From Hysterangium stoloniferum (taxonomy: Eukaryota; Basidiomycota; Agaricomycetes; Hysterangiales; Hysterangiaceae), in NCBI GenBank assembly GCA_015178975.1, contig WHVD01000074.1:310001-374000 (forward strand): a stretch of 64,000 nucleotides of DNA, in the 5' to 3' direction. The position numbers were made by a program, and so were the translations under genes. Of this stretch, positions 54,429 through 64,000 are shown piece after piece; the stretch's first letter is position 1, and each line of letters starts with the position of its first letter. The notes below the pieces were generated by a model. It was not told the DNA's origin and made no database searches. It saw nothing but the letters and a program-made list of their open reading frames with translations.

Positions 54429-54910
54429 TCAACATACTACTGCTGATCTCCTGAATAAGCTGTAAGTTGACTCAGAGGCCTGCTCTAGCCTTTCTTGTCG
54501 CTGGTCTAATAATTGATTCAACATCTCAGCTGTGTCAAGAAGGATGGCACAAGGTGCGGCCAAATTGGTAGCACCTACAAACTGACATCCCAAGTGAGTT
54601 TCCCCCAGTCTGGAGTAAAATGGCATACCTGGTTCTGTGGTGCATTAGGAAAATATTTACTGTCGAAATGAGCGGCCAACATCAGTCATCTTGGAGCATT
54701 GGTATCCTTAGTCGCTATGATGTTCGTGAACCTCTTTTTGCCATAGGGCATCATGTTGGTATATGAATCCTCCTTGACATGCCACTTCAAAGCGTGGAGA
54801 GTGGACACCAGGTGGTTTCTGACGAACGTGTTATTCTCTGTGTCTGCTGTGAAGACATTGTAAGCCTGTTATTGAGATCTCAGAGGAACAAGGGGCAGTA
54901 TTATGAGGCC
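54429..54910 (-). pseudogene. glutaminyl-peptide cyclotransferase (M28-like) relic
   Basis: Minus-strand exon with FVRNHLVSTLHALKWHVKED, MPYGKKRFTNIIATKDTNAP, TGA, LMLAAHFDSKYFPNAPQNQ. A 47-nt intron (GTATGC..GTCAG, about 54628-54582) follows, then FVGATNLAAPCAILLDTAEM and LNQLLDQRQERLEQASE. These are the conserved blocks of fungal glutaminyl cyclases, zinc enzymes that convert N-terminal Gln to pyroglutamate on secreted proteins. The GATDSA motif, whose Asp binds zinc, reads GATNLA; both changes fit CpG transitions (54564, 54562). The TGA at 54688-54686 fits CGA to TGA. The C-terminal half (FDGEEAF region) is not recognisable. It is a decayed or captured host gene. Confidence 0.7.
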
Positions 54911-55590
54911 GCAGAATCAGGATTTTGGACAGATGCGAGGCCGACTTGATTTTATGGACTGTAACAACACCCCTCCACTGATGATTCAACTTGAGAGTTT
55001 TCTTCGAACAATGTGGTTTAACATTCACTTTCGTAACACCTTCAGCGCAAGTCAGTTGACTGACCTTCCTATTTCGCCACTCCGACTATTCCATTATGTT
55101 CCCAAAAATAGTAGATAGGAATAATAACCAATTGTAGTTAAGGTAATAGCTCGAGTCTGCGTTATGTTATACTTTTATCACACATTGAAGATGCTAAGAC
55201 TATACATGGTTATATATTATTGCAAGACACTTTCGAAAAATGTTCAAATGTCTAGACGGTCGAAGGTGAAGGATGCTCAGTGCAGAAAGTGCGGGGGGCC
55301 CACTCAGAGAAATCACACCATGTGCAATGCTCAGAGTGCTGGCAAGTGTCTCAGTTGCATGCGAGGTCTAGTAAACACTTATATATACAGTACATATTTA
55401 ATTAAAATATAATTGACATTGGTTAGTATATTGCTGGTATCTATGAAAATGTAGACCAGAAAACTAGGTTTGCACTGCACACACGAAACAGGCTATTCTT
55501 ACTGATAAACCTTTGAGAATATTTCAGTCAATCTTCATGCTATATATTTCAATCATACAAAGGTTAGGTGGTGAAGCTGAACATTGCATA
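54911..55590. other. unassigned DNA
   Basis: Possibly includes the decayed 5' end of the glutaminyl-cyclase relic. A plus-strand frame at 55164-55412 contains a Cys/His cluster (CRKCGGPTQRNHTMC..CLSC) of zinc-binding look, but no family is recognised. Confidence 0.3.
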
Positions 55591-55597
55591 TCTATCT

Positions 55598-55712
55598 ACA
55601 TATTGTAAATATCACATGGCTGATCCACTGCTCGACAATGGTACAAGGAGTATGTATGGGCCACTCCGTGAGGCCTCAATTGTATATCCTGGCTTATCGT
55701 GTAGGAGCAATG
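55598..55712 (+). repeat. direct repeat, copy 1 (~115 bp)
   Basis: ACATATTGTAAATATCACAT to GTAGGAGCAATG, repeated at 56342-56457 with about 92% identity by eye. Origin unknown. Confidence 0.8.
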
Positions 55713-55899
55713 ATTGGATATTATGGATTGTTATGTGCGAGCGTCGTCGAATCGACATCACACTCGTGTCATGGTGAGGCAATGGTGAGACATTAGTTTA
55801 TGGTATATATACGTATCTACATGTAAATTACATGTCATGCGCTTGTAACTAGATACAGTTCCAAGTCGGCTCTGTACATTCTTGGGTCCTCGCTCGTGA

Positions 55900-56240
55900 A
55901 ATCCCAACACAAGCGTATAAAACACTTCTTCTGCCCCGTCGAGGCTGAATTCGACATCAAAAGCCGTGCCTATCGAAAACACGCATCGTCACTCACACTG
56001 CCACCGTGCCTATTGAAAGCACACCAAATTTGACATCGAAAGTCGCGCCTGTTGAAAGTGCGCATTGTCGCCTTCTCGCCTATTGAAAGGACACCGAGTT
56101 CGACATCGAAAGTCGCGCCTATCGAAAATGCGCACCGTCGCTTGTACTGTCACAGTGCCTAATGAGAGCACATGAATTGAAATCGAAAGTTGCACCTATC
56201 AAAAGTGCGCACATCGTCGTCGGGCCTATTGAAAGCACAT
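55900..56240 (+). repeat. CpG-rich degenerate ~75-bp repeat
   Basis: Units contain CGAAAGTCGCGCCTATCGAA and GCCTATTGAAAGCACA in about four diverged copies. Unlike most repeats here it keeps many CpGs. No gene is seen. Confidence 0.6.
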
Positions 56241-56341
56241 TGTTAGTAAAAGGTCATCATAAATTGAACTGTCCTTCGGTGAAGATGGAAAATGAAGAGT
56301 CAGCCTTAGCGGTTGTTAATGCAGTTGAAGATACTCCCCAT

Positions 56342-56457
56342 ACATATTGTAAATATCACATGGCTGATCCACTGCTCGACAACGATACAAGGAGTGCGTA
56401 TGGGCCACTCCGTGTTTCCTCAATTGTATATCCTGGCTTATTGTGTAGGAGCAATGC
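56342..56457 (+). repeat. direct repeat, copy 2 (~115 bp)
   Basis: Second copy of 55598-55712; the two bracket the CpG-rich repeat. 56458-56765 holds no recognised gene. Confidence 0.8.
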
Positions 56458-57264
56458 TGAACCGCCTCGAATATGTACATTGATATGACCCAGGGTGCTG
56501 CTAAAGTGGTATTCATTCCAGAGTATGCTTTGACCATGTTGTGCATCCACCAGTCATGCCACATTGTGTTGCCTCGTCAAGGGAAGATGCCTGATAAAAT
56601 GAAATAGAGGATAGGTCCAGAATGATGTATATATATGAGAATGACTGACCTTCGACTGTAGAACATTAGTATTTGGATCTGGGCCTTAGGAAGAGGGCTG
56701 TGGGACATAAGCTACAGAAGGACTCACAGTTATTGTTGTTGTAGTGGCACCACATTTCAATAAGGCATCTTAAGATTCTGTGTATTAACTGATGGAAATG
56801 GGTCAGTATATAGGGAGCTCACACAGATGTGATTCCTGAGATTCTTAGGGTAGATACATAGGATGTAATATGCAGATTATAGCAGTATTCACACAGAGGT
56901 GATTCTTAAGATTCTGGGTGTATATATACAAACCATGATATACAGACTATATGGGTACCCACACTAAGATGATTTTTAAGATTCCTGGGGTAAATACATC
57001 CTACATGCTATGCAGAAAATAGATGTACTCACACAGAAGTGATTCTTGAGATTTTTTGGGTAGATACATACACAGCAAGTGATATATAGATTATAAGATA
57101 ATTCACACAAAGGTAATTCTTGAGATTCTTAATGTACATACACAGAACATGATATACAGATTATATGGGTGTCTACACTGAGGTGATTCTCAAGATTTCT
57201 AGGGTGAATCAAATACAGCTGATCTGGAGATATTTAAGCAAATATATAGAGTAAAGCCTTATGG

Positions 57265-57805
57265 GAATTAGGAGGATTGGGAGGATTGGGGGGATTGGGG
57301 GATTAGGGGGATTAGGGGGATTAGGGGGATTAGGAGGATTAGGGGGATTGGGAGGATTGGGGATTGGGGGGATTGGGGGGATTGGGAGGATTGAGGGAAT
57401 TGGGGGAATTGGAGGAATTGGGAGGATTAGGGGGATTAGGGGGATTGGGGGGATTGGAGGGATTAGAGGGATTGGGGGGATTGGAGGGATTAGAGGGATT
57501 GGGGGGATTGGGAGGATTGGGAGGATTAGGGGGATTGGGGGATTGGGGGGATTGGGGGGATTGGAGGGATTGGGGAATTAAGGGGATTGGGGATTGGGGA
57601 ATTGGGGGAATTAGGAGAATTGGGAGAATTGGGAGAATTGGGAGAATTGGGAAAATTGGGAGAATTGGGAGAATTGGGAGAATTGGGAGAATTGGGAGAA
57701 TTGGGAGAATTGGGAGAATTGGGAGAATTGGGAGAATTGGGAGAATTGGGAGAATTGGGAGAATTGGGAGAATTGGGAGAATTGGGAGAATTGGGGGATC
57801 AGAGA
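57265..57805 (+). repeat. G-rich minisatellite, left arm of copy B
   Basis: GGATTGGGG/GGATTAGGGGG units, then a homogenised block of GGGAGAATT about 20 times (57600-57790). Regular G runs again give quadruplex potential. Gly/Leu/Ile frames are repeat translations. Confidence 0.9.
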
Positions 57806-57962
57806 GATTGGAGGAATTGGAGAGAGTTGAGGAATAATTCAACTCAATCCTAAACCTAATTCCTCTGTCCAACTCCTTGATATAAACACCCTCAATCTCC
57901 TCCTAAAGACTTCTAATTTCCTCCCAATACTTCCATATCAATAACACTGTAATGTGTAATCA

Positions 57963-58782
57963 TGTTAGGATACACACACAGGGCAGGTCTTATGAGAAAC
58001 CCACGGGATATCCGGTAGGACTTGGCTTCAGCTTATAGGCTGCGCTCTCACTAGATCGTGTCGTCCAATTTTGAACAGGCGGACGGGAATCCCGGAGAGT
58101 CTGGGCAGGGTTCGTGGGTCGTAGGTCATAGGTCGTGAGGTCGTGAGTCGTGAGTCGAGGTAGTCGAGAGAGATAGATACACCGGAGCCTGTGGGCTCCG
58201 ACTAGTGCAAGCAGTGTGATTAGAGTAAGGTTTTATAGAGGAAAATCTATTAGATTACTGGGGAGAATCTAAGCTAATTTTCTGACTGGATTGTATGTAC
58301 AACATCTGCCAGTTTATATAGACCATGGAGTGAATGACATACTAATCCAGTAATAATGAAAACGAAACTAACAAAACATAAATGGGAATAATAAACACCA
58401 AATTTGGTGTTAGGAATGGGACGGAACGGAGTGGAGTCCGAATCGTGACAAAGCATAACCCATAATGGGAAATGGAGCGGGAGCGGAGTCCTAATCGTGA
58501 CAGGTCATTTGACTAAAATGGGAACGGGGCTTAGTTAGAGTGGTGACGGGATTCTGAGCGGGATCCGGTGACTGATGCGTGGGACGAAGACAGACATAGA
58601 CAGAGACGGAGTCTGGGGGAAGTCCGGTTACTGATATGTGTCATAATGAGGTTGAACGTAACGAGTCTTGATGTGACGGAGTCCGGGCGGGAAATCCTAT
58701 AAACAGATGATTGGTGCTTGTAGCGTGTGGGGGCGTGCGGGTTAGTGTCCAGAGTCTGGCGGGATTTGTCCAGGTCGTAACA
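57963..58782 (-). mobile_element. solo gypsy LTR, 820 bp, TSD AATCA
   Basis: TGTTAGGATACAC to CAGGTCGTAACA, flanked by AATCA at 57958-57962 and 58783-58787. Foldback copy A shows the empty site near 3510-3515 (GTAATCATGTC). It carries the LTR box near 58018 and a TATA-like TATATAGACC near 58315. Confidence 0.93.
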
Positions 58783-60354
58783 AATCATGTCTATCCACAT
58801 TTCACCAATTGCATAATTCTATCTGTTCTATTATACTCATAGTATCCCACTGTGTACTCAACATCCTTAGTGACATCGGTTTTGTTCCTCTGTATTGTCC
58901 TCCTTAGTATCAAATGCATTCTACATCTAGAAGTTTCACTAAAAGCAGTCAATATTTGAATACCCAGAATGTGTAAGGTAGTGACATGCCATACACTATA
59001 AGGTGGTAATAGGCTCTCATCATCCTTCTCTTTCCATTATTCTCCAAATGTATATGTACTTTACATGTGGTTTGCATAAAGTAGTGGTTTATTCCCCCTT
59101 ATCACTCAATTTATTAGCTGGTTTTATTTGCAGCAGATATTGGTCCTACACTATTCAACTGTTGCACTATTGAAACATGGCAAAGCACAGCCAAACTAAA
59201 AATTGCTACCAATGTGATTCAAATAACAACTGTATAACAGCTAGAATAATTGCTATCTGAGGGATGAATGTGCAGAAGGTTCTGTTATAAACAATATCAT
59301 TTTTGTGATGATCTGTATCATAATCTTATAATGGTTATCACCATTCTCTTTAGTTGTGTAGAATATATGTAAACTATTGTAGTAAGATAAATTCCTATTA
59401 CTATTAGAATGATATTTCCTTCTCTTGATATATATTTTATTGGCTTATAGAGCACTTTCTGGTATACTCCATTACAATAATTCAGAATTCCAGTCATGAT
59501 TTTTATAGTCTTTGTAGCAGTAGGATAATATATAAAAAGTGTTAGTGCAAGGCAAACCTTGTTTCCAGTGGAATAACATTTCTTCCTTACTTGTATGACA
59601 TGTTCATTTATTTACAACTGTTTCAATGGTGTAGTAGTTCTACAGCTAGACCAGTTGAACAGTGTAGAACTAATATCTGCAGGAGATGCAAATGGCTAAT
59701 AGATTGAATACTGAGAGAGAAAAAACCACAGCTTTTGTGCAGCCACATGTGAACTTGTTGTGAACTGAGATTTAAATGTATCTGAGAGAGTGGTGGAGTT
59801 GGAGTGTCCCTGAGAATAATAAGAAAACCCTTGATCATGTATCACATCATTTATCAACCTTCCTTTATTCCACATCTTACCACCACTTAATCTTTACTTC
59901 AATTATTTTTTTTTCCCTATCATTACCCCCTTTTAATCTTTCATATGTACCTCAGTCAATTTTCCCCATCATGTGGACTAAGGTACATTATTCACAACTT
60001 ACTCTATTTGTTACATTAGCATACTAATTCTTAATTGGTAGTAATGCTATTTTTTATGTAGAAAAATAATGAGACCCTATTTGAAACTCCCTACAAATTT
60101 CAGAGAGAATAAACAGGGGGTATTGGGAGAGACATTGGGAGTATTGGGAGAGACATTGGAGGTATTGGCGGGAGAATTAGAGGTATATGGAGAGAGAGAT
60201 GAAAGGCATTAAAAGAGATAATGGAGGTATTGGGAGAGTGATTGAGGATATTGGGATGGGAGTATTGGAAGGGAGATGGAGAGAAATATATCAGGGAGTT
60301 GGACAGAGGGATTAGGTTTAGGTTTGAGTTGAATTATTCCTCAACTCTCCAATT

Positions 60355-60620
60355 CCTCCAATCTCTCTGATCCTCCCAATCTCCCCAATCTACCCAATCT
60401 CTCCAATCTCTCCAATCTACCCAATCTCCCCAATCTCCCCAATCTCCCCAATCTCCCCAATCTCCCCAATCTCCCCAATCTCCCCAATCTTCCCAATCCC
60501 CCCAATCCCCCCAATCTCCCCAATCTCCCCAATCCCCCCAATCCCCCAATCCCCCTAATCCCCCTAATCCTCCCAATCCTCCCAATCCTCCTAATCCTCC
60601 TAATCCTCCAATCCCCCTAA
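60355..60620 (+). repeat. C-rich minisatellite, inner part of the right arm
   Basis: CCCAATCTCC units, the inverse of the left array. They follow the shared segment 60265-60355. Confidence 0.9.
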
Positions 60621-60621
60621 T

Positions 60622-60905
60622 TAAAGACGTTTAAGTATCTCAGCGAATAAATGTTTGCTATATTACACAATACCTAAAGACGTTTAAGTACTAAATACAT
60701 AGATAAGTTTTGTTTCGTGATGCGGCAATAAACATATCACTTACTCTCAGCAAATAAACATTTGCTGAGAGATTCCCTAGCTATACTATGCGTATATAAA
60801 AGTACATTCGAGAGGAGATTGAACATATGACGCATTGCGTCTTTTCGAGACATTTTTGTCTCACCTTTTTCATATGCGCGCTTACTTCTACAATACTCGT
60901 TATAC
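60622..60905. other. insert inside the C-rich arm
   Basis: About 285 bp of unrelated, AT-rich but CpG-containing DNA between two C-rich blocks. It has a repeated AAAGACGTTTAAGTA and a palindrome CAGCAAATAAACATTTGCTG (about 60748-60767). No gene is seen, and no duplication of the array can be judged because the flanks are repetitive. Confidence 0.5.
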
Positions 60906-61375
60906 CTAATACTAATCCCCCCAATCCTCCCAATCCCTCTAATCTCTCTAATCTCCCTAATCCTCCCAATCCTCCCAATCCCCCCAATCCTCCTAATCCT
61001 CCTAATCCCCCAATCCCCCTAATCCCCCCAATCCTCCCAATCCCCCTAATCTCCCTAATCCCCAATCCTCCTAATCCCCCTAATCTCCCTAATCCCCCTA
61101 ATCCCCCAATCCTCCTAATCCCCCTAATCCTCCCAATCCCCCTAATCTCCCTAATCCCCAATCCTCCTAATCTCCCTAATCCCCCTAATCCCCCTAATCC
61201 CCCAATCCTCCTAATCCCCCTAATCCCCTAATCCCCCCAATCCTCCCAATCTCCCTAATCTCTCCAATCCCCCTAATCTCTCCAATCCTCCTAATCCTCC
61301 TAATCCCCCTAATCCTTCTAATCCTCCTAATCCCCCCAATCCCCCCCAATCCCCCCAATCCCTCCAGTTCCCCTA
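60906..61375 (+). repeat. C-rich minisatellite, outer part of the right arm
   Basis: CCTAATCCCC/CCCAATCCTC units leading into the inverted subterminal repeats at 61420-61850. Confidence 0.9.
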
Positions 61376-61893
61376 ATTCCCATAATTCCCATAAAGCTTT
61401 ACTCTATGTATTTGCTTAAATATCTCCAGATCAGCTGTATTTGATTCACCCTAGGAATCTTGAGAATCACCTCAGTGTAGACACCCATATAATCTGTATA
61501 TCATGTTCTGTGTATGTACATTAAGAATCTCAAAAATTACATACCTTAGTGAATTATCTTATAATCTGTATATCATTTGCTGTGTATGTATCTACCCTAA
61601 AAATCTCAAGAATCACTTCTGTGTGAGTACATCCATTTTCTGCATAGCATGTAGGAGGTATCTACCCCAGGAATCTTAAGAATCACCTCAGTGTAGGTAT
61701 CCATATATGTAGTCTGTATATCATGGTTTATGTATGTACACCCAGAATCTTAAGAATCGCCTCTGTGTGAATACTGCTATAATCTGCATATTACATCCTA
61801 TATATCTACCCTAAAAATCTCAGGAATCACATCTGTGTGAGCTCCCTATATACTGACCCATTTCCATCAGTTAATACACAGAATCTTAAGATG

Positions 61894-62186
61894 ACTTATA
61901 GTCTATGGCCTGTAGTGGTGGTAGTGTTGTTGAGTATGGTGCATGACAAAGTGGACATGTCACATGTGACAGCACAACTCGTGCTTAAGCTTGCATGTGT
62001 GCACTCTCTAACAGATCACAAAATACAAGTAGAACTACTTCGAGGCGCATACAACACACCAGGACTACCCGGGATGAATCTGGTCGACGTCTACCTCATC
62101 CAGTCAGGGAACTTCTTGGGTCTCAGGCTGTCTGGGCACACCAATTAGATACTATTTAAAAGCAGAATGAAAGAATAGCTGGTGCG
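61894..62186. other. spacer before the KDZ gene
   Basis: A plus frame to 62148 has a hydrophobic start (WPVVVVVLLSMVHD) and no known domain. It may be upstream KDZ-element DNA. Confidence 0.3.
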
Positions 62187-64000
62187 ATGTATCTTTTAAG
62201 AATTGCCACATATATTGTTAGCTTACCCCTATTTGTAGAAATGACTCCGGATGAACATTGGTCTTTCCAAGCACTTCGGGAATTCTCTGATGAGACGGGA
62301 CGAGATTCTGATGATTGGATCATGTTGGATGAGGTATTATATGGCTCGCATTGCTGGGAGGTCAGCCATGCAGGTGGAGAGCTATCTGCTCTCACTGATC
62401 TTAATGATGAGTGGAGAAAATCATATGTAATCCATTATCTAAAAACTGCCATAGGCTAATCATATCCAGTCATGTGTGCCGAGTTGATTACAGAACACGT
62501 CAGGATCGAACTGAATGACGTACAGCAGCATTTGAGAAACAGATGGAGGTGCTTACTGGTGCATACATGGACTGGTGCTTGAAATGTGCAGATCAGGATG
62601 ACCCAGTACCAGATCTGCCTCCACCAGCTGATTCCAGTGTTTACTTGATTCGTGTTGTTGATTTATTCCGTGAGTCTATATGTATCTCATACCTGATTTT
62701 GGCATTGCTAATGAGATTCACCAGCTGCTTACAATGCAAAACCCACTATTCTACTGACAGATCCCTTTATTACATCCGCTCTTGTTTGACAAGGTCTTAT
62801 GCCATCAGCACCTCTATCCCCATCAGTCTGTATCACAATAAATGCTCTGGAGCTTTATCGAATCGCTCATCTATGGTCACCACGTCTCTCCATCCAAGCA
62901 TGGGTAAAAACTCTCTGTGACATACATGGTGTTAGTCTTCATTCATATATTATACATATAATTCTGAATCATTTATTATAGGTCCAATTTCACAGCTACT
63001 TATCTCGTCAATTCTCAATTGCATTTGATTTATACCTCAGCATATGTCATACAACTGACAAGATTGTACAAACTTCACTCAATCGTGATTTACCAGACTG
63101 GCGACTTCGTCATGCTTGCGCCTACAAACTCAAGGATGAAAAACCATTATTATTTTCACTTCTATTCACAATGGATGGAAATGATTCTCTCAAGCGAATA
63201 CAACGACGGGCAATGGATGAAGATGGTATGCCTGGTTGTAGCTCTGAACACACTGACTCCAGAAAAGTCCATGATGACTTTTACCTAACTAGAGAAGAAG
63301 TCGATAAGTGGGCTCATAAACCACTACAGGATCTCATGGCATCCAATGCAGATAGGGTGAGAATTCTCAGACATTGATAAGCCATACAAAAATCACTCAT
63401 TGATCTTTTACAGCATGATGTGGACTACAACCCCTGTGCAGATATATGGAAAAACATGAAGGATGATATTACGAAGTGTATGTGGGCTATCTTTGATGAG
63501 ACAGGGGTATTTCTTGCACTGTGTCGACATGGTTTCTCCTTGGTAATAGCAGACATGGTTCAGAGTGGAGAATTGTAAGTTCCTTTTAATTGTGATTCAC
63601 GATGTTACCTATATATTTCAGGGCGAAATACCCATTAGCTGTGGTTGCAAAACTACTTCAGGTTTTTGGCAAGGATTTGGGTTGCGGGTTTGATATTGGT
63701 TGCCGATTCAAAACTACACTTGCCCGGAGTCCCCTTGGACCTCAAGCAAAAGAACTCAACTATACATCTCTTGTTGGTGGGTTTCATGGTCATGCACATC
63801 GACGGCTTTGTCAACTTGTCCATCTTGCCACATATACAAAGGGTTTCAGGCTTGAAGATCTGGAAGGCTGTGAACGAGCATTTTCAAAAGTCGAATGATG
63901 TCGCTCCAGCTGTCCATTTGCAAGTGCATTTCATCGCATGCAAGCCATCAAAACATATTTCAAATATAATGATGACATGGAGGTTTACCAGAATCTCAGT
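62187..64000 (+). pseudogene. KDZ (Kyakuja-Dileera-Zisupton) transposase, N-terminal and core part, runs off the window
   Basis: The first exon area holds EVSHAGGELSALTDL and, after a frame break, DYRTRQDRTE and FEKQMEVLTGAYMDW. Introns keeping phase lie at 62670-62760, 62931-62981, 63357-63413 and 63575-63621. Exons then give SPRLSIQAWVKTLCDIHG, FSIAFDLYLSICHTTDKIV, LLFTMDGNDSLKRIQRRAMD, MWAIFDETGVFLALCRHGFS, LVIADMVQSGEL, CGFDIGCRFKTTLARSPLG, GGFHGHAHRRLCQLVHLATY and LEDLEGCERAFSK, all hallmarks of KDZ DDE transposases, a family expanded in agaricomycetes. TGA codons at 62516-62518 and 62787-62789 fit CGA to TGA, and two compensating frameshifts lie near 63890 and 63920. The copy is decayed but young enough to keep its introns. 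Confidence 0.85.

Larger units (their letters stand above)
56766..61893 (+). mobile_element. foldback-type element, copy B, both arms present (5.1 kb)
   Basis: Left end CATCTTAAGATTCTGTG (56766) and right end CACAGAATCTTAAGATG (to 61893) are inverted copies. Inward on each side come ~70-bp subterminal repeats (56825-57230; inverted at 61420-61850), a long minisatellite (G-rich 57265-57800; C-rich 60355-60620 and 60905-61370), and a shared 'TTGAGGAATAATTCAACTC' segment. The core 58790-60110 matches copy A at 3520-4830. Relative to copy A a ~240-bp segment is missing near 57885, and a solo LTR (57963-58782) and a ~285-bp insert (60622-60905) are extra. No transposase is seen. No clear target duplication is seen. 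Confidence 0.8.

Noticed and set aside
57261-57872. Gly-Ile or Pro-Ile-Leu repeat proteins
   Set aside because: Same cause: stop-free minisatellite units in all frames.

Overview
The window looks like a transposon-dense, gene-poor stretch of a filamentous fungus, most likely an agaricomycete (Basidiomycota); no species is named. The grounds are a KDZ transposase gene with ~50-nt GT..AG introns and CTAAC-type branch points, a DUF6532-like gene, chromodomain Ty3/gypsy elements, DIRS-like tyrosine-recombinase retroelements, Tad-like LINE ends with RNase H, and a glutaminyl-cyclase relic. There is nothing prokaryotic here: no operons, no CRISPR, no recognisable rRNA or tRNA gene.

Layout. 0-1.65 kb: end of a DIRS-like element (minus). 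1.65-5.2 kb: copy A of a long foldback-type element whose arms are G-rich/C-rich minisatellites. 5.5-7.4 kb: LTR piece plus a gypsy protease-RT fragment. 7.4-11.1 kb: DIRS-like element (gag, RT-RNase H, tyrosine recombinase, terminal direct repeats), then a TTTGTGACT satellite. 11.7-17.6 kb: plus-strand chromovirus copy, broken by two foreign solo LTRs and lacking its RT core. 17.6-21.3 kb: Tc1 fragment and three minisatellites. 22.2-23.7 kb: DUF6532-like gene. 24-32.4 kb: LINE/SINE tails, an uncharacterised gene-family copy, the end of a copia element, a 551-bp hairpin, a LINE end. 32.5-34.2 kb: a CpG-retaining island holding the best candidate host gene (beta-propeller-like). 34.6-40.1 kb: solo LTR, LINE, DUF6533-like fragment, composite Tc1 element. 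40.3-51.6 kb: one uncharacterised gene split by a solo LTR and by another solo LTR that itself carries a full-length 8.1-kb chromovirus. 51.7-55 kb: LINE ORF1-like relic carrying a gag-only copia element, then the glutaminyl-cyclase relic. 56.8-61.9 kb: foldback copy B with both arms. 62.2 kb to the edge: KDZ transposase gene.

Two themes tie the window together. First, insertion history can be read base by base: nine LTR-type insertions carry perfect 5-bp target duplications, and one Tc1-like element sits in a TA duplication. Second, decay is dominated by CpG transitions: at least 15 in-frame TGA stops sit where sister copies or family motifs have or suggest CGA, and several catalytic residues are lost by CpG to TpG or CpA changes. 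The most original structures are the foldback element with G-quadruplex-prone arms, the intron-bearing antisense accessory gene inside the chromovirus, and the multiply interrupted unknown gene.
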